43,671 nt of DNA from CAZGSN01 sp964371655 (lineage in GTDB: Bacteria; Desulfobacterota; Binatia; HRBIN30), in the NCBI GenBank assembly GCA_964371655.1, contig CAYJOD010000050.1, forward strand, positions 1-43,671, given 5' to 3'. The position numbers and the translations under genes are program-made. Of this stretch, positions 25,137 through 33,456 are shown piece after piece; position 1 is the first letter of the stretch, and each line of letters begins with the position of its first letter. The notes beneath the pieces are model-generated. The model did no database searches, was not told the origin of the DNA, and saw only the letters and a list, made by a program, of their open reading frames with translations.

Positions 25137-25203
25137 CGTATCTCGTATGTCGTGAAGCGTATCTCGCTCTGAACGAGATGCGAGATTCGAGATTCGAGAT
25201 ACG
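25137..25203. repeat. inverted 7-bp arrays (CGTATCT/CGTGAAG and CGAGATT)
   Basis: The left arm has CGTATCT, CGTATGT, CGTGAAG, CGTATCT and CGCTCTG in register (25137-25171). The right arm has CGAGATG, CGAGATT, CGAGATT and CGAGATA (25174-25201), complementary to the CGTATCT units. The units CGTATCT and CGTGAAG recur at the right end of the window (43591-43671). It lies between convergent SDR and acyl-CoA synthetase genes, where the fold could also end transcripts. Confidence 0.85.
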
Positions 25204-25205
25204 CG

Positions 25206-26852
25206 TCAGTCGTTTGCCAGCCGTTCCAGCGCGTACTTCTTCGCCCAACGGTAGTCAGCCTTGCCCGCCGGGCTGCGCACCATCTCGTCGACGAACACAA
25301 TTGCGCGCGGCAGCTTGTAGCGCGAGAGATGGTGGGCACAGAACTCGGTGAGCTCGTCGACGCTCGGAACCTCGCCGGCACGTGCTTGCACGACGGCGGT
25401 CACTTGCTCGCCGAAGCGCTCACTCGGTGTGCCGACGACGACGGCATCGTAAACCGACGGGTGATGCTTGAGGGCTTTTTCCACCTCTTCTGGATAAATC
25501 TTCTCGCCACCGGAGTTGATGCTCACCGAGCCGCGCCCGAGCACGACGATCGCGCCGTCGGCCGAGATCTTCGCGTGGTCGCCGGGGACCGCGTAGCGCT
25601 GGTCGTTCAGCACCGGGAATGTCTTCGCGGTCTTCTCCGCGTCTTTGAAGTAGCCAAGCGGGACGTGCCCACTGCGGGCGAGCCATCCGGTCTCGTCGCT
25701 CCCCGGCTCGAGCGGTCCGCTCAAGTCATACTTGAGCACCAAGGTTTGCTCGTTCATGCGGAACGTACCTGTGGAAACCGGCGCCCCCTTGACCAGAATC
25801 TGCGAGCCCTGGCCTCCGGTCTCCGAAGCGCCGAAGCCGTCAATGATCATCAGCTGCGGGATCTTTTCGAGAAATGCCTCCTTCAGCGCCGGTGTCAGAA
25901 TCGCACCGCCGGAGAGCATGACCCCCAGGCTGGAGAGGTCGTACGAGCGCTTGTCGAGTTGATCGAGCAACGGTCGTCCAAAAGCGTCGCCGACGATGGT
26001 GAGAAACGTGATCTTCTCGCGCTCGACGATCGACCAGATGTCGTGTGCATCGAGGCGCTCGGGGTTGTCCTGAACGACCACAGTGCCGCCTTGGTGCATA
26101 CATGTCAGCGCCATCCAGTGCGATGCACCGTGCATGAACGGCGGCGCCGGAAGGGCGCGGGCGCCGGTGGTGCGCGCACCGTCGACCACGGCTTCGAGCG
26201 ATTGTATCTTCATTCCACCGGGCGGGTGGCCGCCCAGGGCCCCGAAGAAGATGTCTTCCTGACGCCACAATACGCCCTTCGGCATGCCGGTGGTGCCGCC
26301 CGTGTAGAGGATGTAGAGGTCGTCGGGCGACCAGGTTACTGGCGGTCTCTCGGGGGAAGCCTGGCGCAAGGCATCTTCGTAATCCACCGCACCCGGGAGC
26401 AAGGAGTTGCCGGACTCGTCGGCGACCTGCAGCAGGACGTCGAGGTGCGGTAGCTCGGCGCGGATCGCTTGCAGCCGTGGTGCGAAGCGCGCGTGGTAGA
26501 CGAGGGCGCGGCAATCGGCGTCGTTCAAGAGATAGTTCAGCTCCTCTTCAACGTAGCGGTAGTTGACGTTGAAGGGTGCGACGCGCGCCTTGTAGGCGCC
26601 CAGCATCCCCTCGAGGTATTCGTTGCCGTTGTACAAATAGAGGCCGACGTGGTCTTGGCCGGACTCGAAGTTCTGCAACCCAGGGCGCTCCTGGTGGCAA
26701 CCGAGACCGCGGCCGGCGAGATAGTTGGCAAGCCGCCGCGTGCGCTGCGCGAACTGGCTCCAGCTGTAGCGACGATCACGAAAGACGATGCAGTCGCGAT
26801 CGGGGATCGCCGCGGCGATCGCTTCGTTGATTTCGGCGAGGTTGAACGACAT
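25206..26852 (-). CDS. acyl-CoA synthetase (AMP-binding, FadD17/FadD19-like)
   Basis: A 548-residue adenylate-forming enzyme that activates a carboxylic acid through an acyl-AMP to its CoA thioester. The phosphate loop is YTGGTTGMPKGVLW near residue 185. The A5 region is GFGASETGGQGSQ and the hinge is VLGRGSVSINSGGEKIYPEEVE. The catalytic C-terminal Lys lies in RSPAGKADYRW. The PKGVLWRQEDIF signature resembles mycobacterial FadD17/FadD19, which act on steroid side chains or long-chain acids. That closer link is a judgement by eye. AAGGAG precedes the ATG. The neighbouring SDR and the acyl-CoA dehydrogenase 3 kb away suggest lipid catabolism. Confidence 0.9.
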   Translation of the reverse strand: MSFNLAEINEAIAAAIPDRDCIVFRDRRYSWSQFAQRTRRLANYLAGRGLGCHQERPGLQNFESGQDHVGLYLYNGNEYLEGMLGAYKARVAPFNVNYRYVEEELNYLLNDADCRALVYHARFAPRLQAIRAELPHLDVLLQVADESGNSLLPGAVDYEDALRQASPERPPVTWSPDDLYILYTGGTTGMPKGVLWRQEDIFFGALGGHPPGGMKIQSLEAVVDGARTTGARALPAPPFMHGASHWMALTCMHQGGTVVVQDNPERLDAHDIWSIVEREKITFLTIVGDAFGRPLLDQLDKRSYDLSSLGVMLSGGAILTPALKEAFLEKIPQLMIIDGFGASETGGQGSQILVKGAPVSTGTFRMNEQTLVLKYDLSGPLEPGSDETGWLARSGHVPLGYFKDAEKTAKTFPVLNDQRYAVPGDHAKISADGAIVVLGRGSVSINSGGEKIYPEEVEKALKHHPSVYDAVVVGTPSERFGEQVTAVVQARAGEVPSVDELTEFCAHHLSRYKLPRAIVFVDEMVRSPAGKADYRWAKKYALERLAND

Positions 26853-26892
26853 GGCGCTTCGAGCTCCTTTCCCCCGGGGGCGTGGCCGCGGC

Positions 26893-27414
26893 TTAGGTGC
26901 AGGACGAGCGCTCGGCGCGCGTCGCTAAACCGAGCGGCAAATTGAGCAGCAAGACGCCGGACTCGACGATGTCGATCTGGCGCTGAAAGAGAAAGGTTCC
27001 CACGGCAAAGGTCGCTTCGAGTCGGTAGGGAATTTCTCCCAGCATCAGAGCCGTCGCGGCGACGTTGAGGAGCTTGTCCCGGTGAATAATTGCCAGCAGC
27101 TCAATCTCTGCCGCGGCGTTCGCCGGCAAGGCGACGTTCGCAGGCGGGTTCCCTTCGGCGACGACAGCGCCATCGAACTTGAGGCGATAGCGCACGTTGT
27201 AGGCGTCCAGCGCGAACGAATTCGGATTGTGCACCGCGAAGGTGAACACCGCCGTGGCGCTGTGCCGTGTCAGACTGGTGACCTTGGAGGCAACCAGACG
27301 AATGTCGGGCGCGTCGTACTTGCCCGCAATCAACATCGCCCCGCCGCAGCCGTGCGCTAATAACCCAAGGGCTGTCAGGCTCAGTAACGATCCGCGGACT
27401 CTGGTTGCTTTCAT
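26893..27414 (-). CDS. LEA14-like (LEA type 2) lipoprotein
   Basis: A 173-residue secreted protein with an N-terminal hydrophobic stretch ending in an imperfect lipobox (LAHGC, Cys23). The rest is a single LEA type 2 / WHy domain, an immunoglobulin-like beta sandwich. It is recognisable by FTFAVHNPNSFALDAYNVRYRLKFDGAVVAEG, with the conserved N-P-N, and by the final YRLEATFAVGTF and ID strands. WHy-domain proteins are linked with stress tolerance or act as periplasmic accessory proteins; no direct function can be assigned. It lies 40 bases upstream of the acyl-CoA synthetase gene on the same strand, so the two may be co-transcribed. Confidence 0.85.
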   Translation of the reverse strand: MKATRVRGSLLSLTALGLLAHGCGGAMLIAGKYDAPDIRLVASKVTSLTRHSATAVFTFAVHNPNSFALDAYNVRYRLKFDGAVVAEGNPPANVALPANAAAEIELLAIIHRDKLLNVAATALMLGEIPYRLEATFAVGTFLFQRQIDIVESGVLLLNLPLGLATRAERSSCT

Positions 27415-27546
27415 GTAGGCTCGTGCACGGTGGGGCTGGCTAACACCCGACCTCGGGGTGGGTCAACCGTCTCCGGGCACGTCCCCAGACAAGCCTGTGG
27501 ACCATGAGCCGCAGTGTACCATCGTGGGATGACTACAGAGCAGTGA

Positions 27547-27573
27547 TTGACAAGAAAGATAGTATAGTATTGT
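27547..27573 (+). promoter_or_regulatory. putative promoter of the lamin-tail protein gene
   Basis: A perfect TTGACA (27547-27552) starts a locally AT-rich island in GC-rich surroundings. TATTGT follows at 15-base spacing (27568-27573), with an overlapping TATAGT. The spacing is short of the ideal 17. The ATG at 27598 has GGAGGG seven bases upstream. Confidence 0.4.
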
Positions 27574-27597
27574 GTCGGGAGTCATGGAGGGCTGTCG

Positions 27598-29337
27598 ATG
27601 CGGTTCATTCGAGACTGGTGCCACTGGTGCCAATGTTGGCTCGTCGTGCTCGTCGTTACCGGCGCGAGTGGTCAGAGCGCGGCGCAACCGCCAGCGGTGG
27701 TGATCGGTGAGTTTCGCCTGCGCGGCCCTAACGGCGGCGGCGATGAGCTCATCGAGTTGTTCAACGCATCGTCGTCGGTGGTCAATATCGGCGGTTGGAA
27801 GATCAAAGGATCGAGCGCCACCGGAGCCGTGGCGGTGCGGGCTACGTTAGCCGCCGCGACCGTACTGCCGCCGGGCTGCCGGTACTTGCTGGCCAATAGC
27901 GGTGGACCCTACAGCGGCGCGGTTGCAGGCGACCAGACATACACGCTGGGGATAGCCGACGACGGCGGCATTGCGCTGACCCTGCCCGATGACACGGTGG
28001 TCGATCAGGTTGGTATGAGCCCAGGGTCCGCCTTCAAGGAGGGCGCAATCCTGGCGCCTCTAACGTTGAACCAGGATCGCGGCTACGAACGCCGACCGGG
28101 TGGAGCAGCCGGCAATGGGATGGATACGAACGACAACGCGAGTGACTTCCTGGAGGTCGCGCCAAGCGGACCGCAAAGCTCCGCCTCGACATGCTTCGTC
28201 GCCACGGCCACCCCGTCGATGACAGCGCCTTCCACTAGCACCCCGTCGCCGACAGTGACCGAGACAACAGTGGCAACCGTGACCGCCACGGAAACCGCAA
28301 CCCCGACGGAGCTTCCCACCGACGCGCCATCGGCGTCCCCGACCCTGTCGCCAACGCCGACGGCGACGGACACATTCACCGCGTCGCCCACTGTGTCGCC
28401 GACGGCAACCGCGAGCGATGTGCCGACCGCGTCGCCCACCTCGACGCTGGTGGCGACGCTCTCGCCAACCGAGTCACCATCGGCAACGGCTACACCCACC
28501 GAGTCGGCCACTGGTTTGCCGACGGCAACCAAGACCGAGGTGGCGACTGCGTCGCCAACGTTGACGAGGTCGACGACGTCTACCGCGAGCGCGGCGGCAA
28601 CGGCATCTCCGACCGTGTCGCCCACCTCGACGGCGAAGCGTACGGCGCCGCCGCTCCCAACCCATAGTCTACCGCCGAGTGCTAATGCCAGCGCCACGCC
28701 GACATGCACCGTGGTGATGGAAGCGCAGTGCGGCAACGGCGTGCTGGAGGATGACGAGCAGTGCGACGACGGCAATCTCGTCGACGGGGATGCTTGCCCG
28801 GCGATGTGCCATTTCGGTAAGGCCGGCGTCCTGATCCGCGGCAACCGCAGGCCGGCACAGGCGAACCGTGATGGGTGTCTGGCGGAATGGCAGGTCGCCG
28901 CCGCCGCTCTCGACATCGATCGTTACGGAATGCCGGACTTTGCCCAGAGTTGTTTAGACCAGGATGGGTCTTGCGATTTCGATCCGACACCGGATCGCTG
29001 TCAGTTCCAGGTTCGACTGTGCTTCAACAACGAAGACGTCCACCTCGCTGGCTGCGGCACGCCGGCGGTGGAGCGCGTCGAGGTGCTGGCGCCACGCTCC
29101 GGCGGCGTTGGCCGGGAGCAGAACCGTGGCGCCGTCCTCGTCGCCCTGGAAAGCCTGCCGCGGACGTCGTTGTCCGGACAGCGAAACCTCTGCACCTTGC
29201 CGTTCACGGTCGGAGTCGCCCTGGGCTCGAGGAGCCTGGCACGCGAGGAACTCCTGGTGCGCACCTTCGAGGCTGGGGCAGGAGCGGAGCACGGCCGCTT
29301 GTCGAGATTGCGCCTGACCTGCCGCGCGTCGAAGTAG
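27598..29337 (+). CDS. secreted lamin-tail-domain protein with Thr/Ser/Pro repeats and Cys-rich myxobacterial-type repeat
   Basis: A 579-residue exported protein. Residues 1-30 form a signal peptide (VVLVVTGASGQSAAQ). About 33-155 is a lamin-tail domain, beginning VVIGEFRLRGPNGGGDELIELFN and including the IGGWKIKG strand. About 200-364 is a stalk of Thr/Ser/Pro/Ala with units such as SPTATATPT and TASPTVSPT. About 377-402 is a Cys-rich repeat (CGNGVLEDDEQCDDGN), the DUF4215/myxococcal Cys-rich type. The remaining 175 residues contain several Cys and match no family I know. Lamin-tail domains occur in surface and extracellular proteins. The stalk suggests a surface-displayed, possibly glycosylated protein. 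No sorting signal is visible at the C terminus. Confidence 0.85.
   Translation: MRFIRDWCHWCQCWLVVLVVTGASGQSAAQPPAVVIGEFRLRGPNGGGDELIELFNASSSVVNIGGWKIKGSSATGAVAVRATLAAATVLPPGCRYLLANSGGPYSGAVAGDQTYTLGIADDGGIALTLPDDTVVDQVGMSPGSAFKEGAILAPLTLNQDRGYERRPGGAAGNGMDTNDNASDFLEVAPSGPQSSASTCFVATATPSMTAPSTSTPSPTVTETTVATVTATETATPTELPTDAPSASPTLSPTPTATDTFTASPTVSPTATASDVPTASPTSTLVATLSPTESPSATATPTESATGLPTATKTEVATASPTLTRSTTSTASAAATASPTVSPTSTAKRTAPPLPTHSLPPSANASATPTCTVVMEAQCGNGVLEDDEQCDDGNLVDGDACPAMCHFGKAGVLIRGNRRPAQANRDGCLAEWQVAAAALDIDRYGMPDFAQSCLDQDGSCDFDPTPDRCQFQVRLCFNNEDVHLAGCGTPAVERVEVLAPRSGGVGREQNRGAVLVALESLPRTSLSGQRNLCTLPFTVGVALGSRSLAREELLVRTFEAGAGAEHGRLSRLRLTCRASK
28203..28690 (+). repeat. degenerate coding repeat (Thr/Ser/Pro stalk)
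   Basis: Inside the lamin-tail gene, nearly 500 bases are built from variants of short units encoding SPT, TAT and TPT, for example GCGTCGCCCACC and TCGCCGACGGCAACC. Units vary in length, so this is not an exact tandem array. Confidence 0.75.
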
Positions 29338-29390
29338 CGGTATGGGTCTACAATCCGCGGGCGGAAGACCGAGCCGAAAAACATGACCAA

Positions 29391-29435
29391 CCCTCACCCT
29401 AACCCTCTCCCAGGGAGAGGGCCGGGGCGAGGGTG
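29391..29435. terminator. hairpin between convergent genes (GGGAGAGGG type)
   Basis: CCCTCTCCC (29403-29411) pairs with GGGAGAGGG (29413-29421), with outer TCACCCT and AGGGTGA arms. It lies between the convergent lamin-tail and acyl-CoA dehydrogenase genes, so it could end both transcripts, but no T tract follows. The same repeat family occurs at 41589-41758. Confidence 0.5.
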
Positions 29436-29487
29436 ATCGACGCTGTGTCAGCTGCTCGATTTCTTCCGCGAACGTGCAAGAACGTCG

Positions 29488-31299
29488 CTAGAACCACGCC
29501 TCGTCGAAGTCGAGCGCGGTGCGTTCGCCGCTCTTGAGGATCTGTGCCGTGGCGTGCAGGTGCGGCAGCTCGTTGTTCAGGTAGAAGCGAGCTGTGGCGA
29601 GCTTGCCCTTGTAGTAGCTCTGGTCCGCCCCGTTGCTCGCGGCGAGCGCCTTGTGGGCAACGATCGACTGCCACAGGAACAACCACGAGATTACTAGCTC
29701 GGAGAACATGCTGAGGTACGCGGTCGCCGAGCTCATGTAGAGCTCGACATCGCCGCCCATCGCGATCCCGGCCAATTGCGTGGTGGTTTCGGCAACCTCG
29801 TTCGCGGCGGCGCTGACTTTGTCAGCCATCTCTTTGAGTGCCTCGATCTGCGCTGCCTCCGCCGTGGTCTTGGCAACTTCGGCCAGGACGGCTTGGAACG
29901 CGCCCCCACCTTTCATGACGACCTTGCGGCCGAGCAGATCCATGGCCTGGATCCCGTTTGTGCCCTCGTAGATCGGGAACACCTTGCAGTCACGCAGCAT
30001 CTGCGCGAGCGGGAACTCCTCGCTGAAGCCGTAGCCGCCGTAACACTGGATGGCGAGGACGATCGAGTTGTACGACGACTCCGAGCCGTAGGCTTTGCAG
30101 ACCGGCGTCAGCACATCGAGAATATCCGTCGCCGCCGTGCGCACGGATTCATCCGGGCTGCAGTGCTCTTTGTCGCCCAGGAACGCCGCGTAGGCGAGCA
30201 GCGCGAACATGCCCTCGGTCGTGGCCTTCTGCGCCAGTAGCATGCGCCGGACATCGGAGTGTTTGATGATGGGGACCTGCGGTGTGGTCGGATTCTTTTC
30301 GGTGATGCGGCGACTCTGGAGGCGCTCGCGCGTGTACTGAAGCGCGTGCTGGTAGGCGTTGGAGGCCAGACTGGTGGCCTGCAATCCGGTGGCGACGCGG
30401 GCATGGTTCATCAGCTGAAACATGTAGGTGAGGCCGCGATTCGGTTCGCCCAACAGCCAGCCGCGGCACTCGCCGTTGTCACCGAAGCTCAGGGTCGCCG
30501 TGGCATTGCCGCGTATTCCGAGCTTGTGCTCTATGCCCGCGGTCACCACGTCGTTGAACGCGCCGATCGAGCCGTCGTCGTTGATGCGGTACTTCGGAAC
30601 GATGAACAGGCTGATGCCCTTCACGCCGGGCGGCGCATCCGGAAGCTTGGCAAGCACCGGATGGACGATGTTCTCCGTCAGATTCTGATCGCCGCTGGAG
30701 ATGAAGCACTTGGTGCCGGTGATGAGGTAGTAGTCGCCGTCCTTGGCCTTGACGGCCGTGGTCTTGACGTCGCTCAGAGAGCTGCCCGCTTGCGGCTCGG
30801 TGAGGCACATGGTGCCGCCCCACTCGCCGCCGTACAGCTTCTCCAAATAGGTCGTCTTGAGCTGGTCGCTGCCGAACGAATGGATGAGGCCACCCGCGCC
30901 GCCCGCACCGGCGACGTACATGTTCGCTGCGGTGTTGGCGGCGTTGAGCATCAAGGCCGTGGCTGCTGCCACCGTCGCCGGGAACTGCTGCCCACCGAAC
31001 TCGGCCGGAGCCGTCTCGCCGTGCCAGCCGCCTTCCTTGTAGGCCTGCCAGATCTTGTGCATGGGTTCGGGGACGCGCGTGGTCTTGCTCTTGACGTCAT
31101 AGGCAGCGCCGATCCTGTCCATCTCAACGTAAGCTGGCCAACAGACCTCGCGCGCCAGGCGATACGCGGCGTCCAACACCGTATCGAAGGTGTCCTTGGA
31201 ATGATCGGCGAAATAGTCGTACTTGGTCAGCGTCTCGACGCCGAGCATCTCATAAAGGACGAATCGAATATCGCGCAGGTTCACCAGCGTATCGCTCAT
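29488..31299 (-). CDS. acyl-CoA dehydrogenase (DmdC/FadE5-type, about 600 aa)
   Basis: A 603-residue FAD-dependent acyl-CoA dehydrogenase of the long subfamily with an extra C-terminal helical domain. Visible are WGGTMCLTEPQAGSSLSDV (FAD and substrate loop), KCFISSGDQNLTENIVHPVLAK, the helical C domain and YGGYGFSEEFPLAQMLRDCK followed by IYEGTNGIQAMDLLGRK. Glu445 in YEGTNG sits at the catalytic-base position of this subfamily. The N-terminal DIRFVLYEMLGVE segment is also typical of DmdC-like enzymes. These act on methylmercaptopropionyl-CoA or on ordinary acyl-CoA; which applies cannot be told by eye. AAGGAGGAG precedes the ATG. It is transcribed alone. Confidence 0.92.
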   Translation of the reverse strand: MSDTLVNLRDIRFVLYEMLGVETLTKYDYFADHSKDTFDTVLDAAYRLAREVCWPAYVEMDRIGAAYDVKSKTTRVPEPMHKIWQAYKEGGWHGETAPAEFGGQQFPATVAAATALMLNAANTAANMYVAGAGGAGGLIHSFGSDQLKTTYLEKLYGGEWGGTMCLTEPQAGSSLSDVKTTAVKAKDGDYYLITGTKCFISSGDQNLTENIVHPVLAKLPDAPPGVKGISLFIVPKYRINDDGSIGAFNDVVTAGIEHKLGIRGNATATLSFGDNGECRGWLLGEPNRGLTYMFQLMNHARVATGLQATSLASNAYQHALQYTRERLQSRRITEKNPTTPQVPIIKHSDVRRMLLAQKATTEGMFALLAYAAFLGDKEHCSPDESVRTAATDILDVLTPVCKAYGSESSYNSIVLAIQCYGGYGFSEEFPLAQMLRDCKVFPIYEGTNGIQAMDLLGRKVVMKGGGAFQAVLAEVAKTTAEAAQIEALKEMADKVSAAANEVAETTTQLAGIAMGGDVELYMSSATAYLSMFSELVISWLFLWQSIVAHKALAASNGADQSYYKGKLATARFYLNNELPHLHATAQILKSGERTALDFDEAWF

Positions 31300-31514
31300 C
31301 GTGTACTCCTCCTTGGGTCAGGAACCGTTCGCACACCCCTGTGCACGAACCGTTCCCCTAGAGCAATACGCCCTGCGGGCGTGGCGGCGCTGACTGCATA
31401 ACTGCGTCATTCCAAATCGCGGCAATAACCCGCGACGGATTCCCACGGCTGAGGAACTGCCTGTGAACGCGTGATCCGCACGCGGCAGAGAAGGCGCAAC
31501 CGTCTAGCCGGGAG

Positions 31515-31709
31515 TTTTCACCACAGAGGCACAGAGAGCACAGAGGACGTCAGAAACACTCGCTGGCCCAAAGAAAGATCGAGGAGTCGAAATCGTCATG
31601 CTCTTGCAGGGTGTCTCGGCGAAGATGGTCTCCCATCCATCTTCACATCATGATTCTCTCGGTGTCGCTGTGGCTCTGTGGTGAACTTGGTGAGAAATTG
31701 GGGGGTAGC
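31515..31709. repeat. CACAGAG element, copy 3 (opposite orientation)
   Basis: An intact copy in reverse orientation to copies 1 and 2: opening TTTTCACCACAGAGGCACAG, core complement of ACACCCTGCAAGAGCATGAC, and closing GTGGTGAACTTGGTGAGAAA plus TTGGGGGGTAGCC. It lies 26 bases from the M28 stop codon. With the roughly 200 bases upstream of the acyl-CoA dehydrogenase it fills the 31300-31735 gap, where I see no gene. Confidence 0.85.
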
Positions 31710-31735
31710 CTGCAGCTACACCTCAAACCGACGCG

Positions 31736-32944
31736 CTACCCGATCACTCCGGCATCGCCGCGCAATGCGGCGGCGGCGACGGCGGCGCCGAAGTCACCGG
31801 CGCGAACCAGCATCTTTGGATCGATACCGTCGATGGTGTCTTCGACGCGATGGTAATTGCGCGGCACGCCGTTGGCCTCGAGCGAAATCAGCGACAGGGT
31901 GGGGTAGCCGAGCTTGGCCGGAATGCAGCCGTCGGTGCCGGCGAGCAAATCGACCGGGGTGATCTCGCCGTGCTTTCCAGCGGCGGCGACGCGCCGGGCG
32001 AGCTCAATCATCGTCGGAGGGTACCAGACTTTCGTGAGCATGCCTTCGGTGTGGATGACGTGCAGGTTGCCGCCACCCGTGCATTCGAAGTTCACACAGT
32101 AGGTGCTGTCTTTCGGCCAATCCGGCCGCAGGGCGTGCTTCATTCCGCCGTGCCCAACCTCCTCGGCGCCGGTACCGGCGACCCACAGCTCGACGTCGGC
32201 GGGAAGGTTCTGGATCAACTCCTCGGCACAGGTGAGCATCGACGCCACGGCGGAGGCGTTGTCGTTCGCACCGGGGGTTGCCGGCGACAGCGCCCATTGC
32301 AGGGGGATCAGGATATTGAGGACGATCCCGAGGCCACCGACAAGCTTGGCAAGGCCGAAGAGAAAGCCGTGCGCGCCGAGCCAATCGCCGAGAGTCAACG
32401 CGACGGCGAGGAGCAGGATCGCGTTCGGCAGGGTCAGCGGGCTAGTCGGCGGGCCGCTGTTGTACTCTTGCAGACGAGCGAAGCGCTCGACGACTTCGCG
32501 CCGGAACAGGAATCCGGCCTGCGTCGTGTCGATGTGGGCGCTCAGAAGCACGCGTCGCTTTGGGGACGTCGAGCCGAAGCGTCCGATCACATTCACCGAC
32601 TCGTCGGCCGGCAGCCACCGTGACAAGACGCGGGTGGCTCTGGTTTGTTCGATGCGAAAGGACGCTGCCGCCAGGACTGCGAGCGCGACCCCGACCAAGC
32701 CTCCCATCCAGAACCCCAAGCCGGCAACGGCGGCGTGAAAGGCCAACGAGAACCCCGAGCGCGGCCCTGCCGCGGCACCGTTCAGGGCGACGTCGGCCAG
32801 GCCGAGCTCGCGCATCCACCCGGCGATGTGCTCGGCCCCCTGTCGTTCGGAGGCGCTACCCGCAAAGCGTGCGGGAATTTCGGAGAGGATACGGACCCAC
32901 TCGCGGGCGCGCTGCTCGCGCTCGCTTAACACCGTGTCGTTCAT
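31736..32944 (-). CDS. M28 family metallopeptidase with internal membrane segments
   Basis: A 402-residue zinc aminopeptidase-fold protein of family M28. Likely zinc and catalytic residues are His137 and Asp139 (SAHIDTTQ), Asp228 (GANDNASAV), Glu261/Glu262 (GTGAEEVGHG) and a His near 372 (NYHRVEDT). Unlike secreted M28 enzymes it has no signal peptide. It carries hydrophobic stretches at about 65-95, 172-187 and 196-216, the latter two between the first and second metal motifs. That suggests a membrane protein with its peptidase half on one face. GAGGTAG precedes the ATG. No partner is obvious. The peptide substrate is unknown; some membrane M28 proteins have non-classical roles. Confidence 0.85.
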   Translation of the reverse strand: MNDTVLSEREQRAREWVRILSEIPARFAGSASERQGAEHIAGWMRELGLADVALNGAAAGPRSGFSLAFHAAVAGLGFWMGGLVGVALAVLAAASFRIEQTRATRVLSRWLPADESVNVIGRFGSTSPKRRVLLSAHIDTTQAGFLFRREVVERFARLQEYNSGPPTSPLTLPNAILLLAVALTLGDWLGAHGFLFGLAKLVGGLGIVLNILIPLQWALSPATPGANDNASAVASMLTCAEELIQNLPADVELWVAGTGAEEVGHGGMKHALRPDWPKDSTYCVNFECTGGGNLHVIHTEGMLTKVWYPPTMIELARRVAAAGKHGEITPVDLLAGTDGCIPAKLGYPTLSLISLEANGVPRNYHRVEDTIDGIDPKMLVRAGDFGAAVAAAALRGDAGVIG

Positions 32945-33118
32945 CGTGCCTACCTCAATTCATTTGGAATTACCGTCGTCGCCGGCGACGGCGTGCCGCG
33001 CCTGTCTAGCGATCTAGCCCGCAAAATTCACGAGCTGATCTGCTGCGAGCGCCAACTGGCCGCCGTCTCGGGCCGGAGGCTCGGCAACTCCGCGGACTGC
33101 GGTGGCCAACCCATGAAT

Positions 33119-33202
33119 CACCGCTCCCTTACGGTCGCGGCTCAGGTCGAGTTACGCTGCGCCGTCAGGCAAGCACGGAGGCGCGACCGTAAGGGAGCGG
33201 TG
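33119..33202. repeat. 84-bp element with perfect 21-bp inverted repeat
   Basis: The left arm 33119-33139 (CACCGCTCCCTTACGG plus TCGCG) and right arm 33182-33202 are perfect reverse complements. The left arm and about 12 flanking bases recur with few differences inside the MITE-like element at 13921-13952. Confidence 0.85.
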
Positions 33203-33283
33203 CAATGGGCTACCGCTCATGACTTGCCGCGGTGGGATGCGCCGCCGCTTTGGCTGGTGGGTCAGTTCGATGTCTTCGCCCGA

Positions 33284-33383
33284 TGTCATCCCGAGCGGAG
33301 CGAGGGATCTGCAGTGGAATGTAGGGCTCGCCGTGGCCCCGGAAGATTCCTCGCCGCGGAAATTGCGATGGCTCGGAATGACA
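33284..33383. repeat. TGTCATCCCGAGC dispersed repeat
   Basis: The ends TGTCATCCCGAGC and GCTCGGAATGACA are inverted repeats around about 75 bp that include GGAGCGAGGGATCT and GAAGATTCCTCGCC. This is the type of repeat whose chance translation gives peptides such as CHPERSEGS in many environmental genomes. Together with the 84-bp element it occupies the 32945-33456 gap, which has no gene. Confidence 0.75.
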
Positions 33384-33456
33384 ATCAAACTGATTCACTA
33401 GCCCGGCCTCGACGTGGCGCAGCGCGGGGGCCCCAACCCAATCGCTCGCGCCAGAT

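Noticed and set aside
28083..28916. Minus-strand frame opposite the Thr/Ser/Pro stalk
   Set aside because: A Val/Gly/Asp-repeat product that arises from the complement of the stalk repeat.
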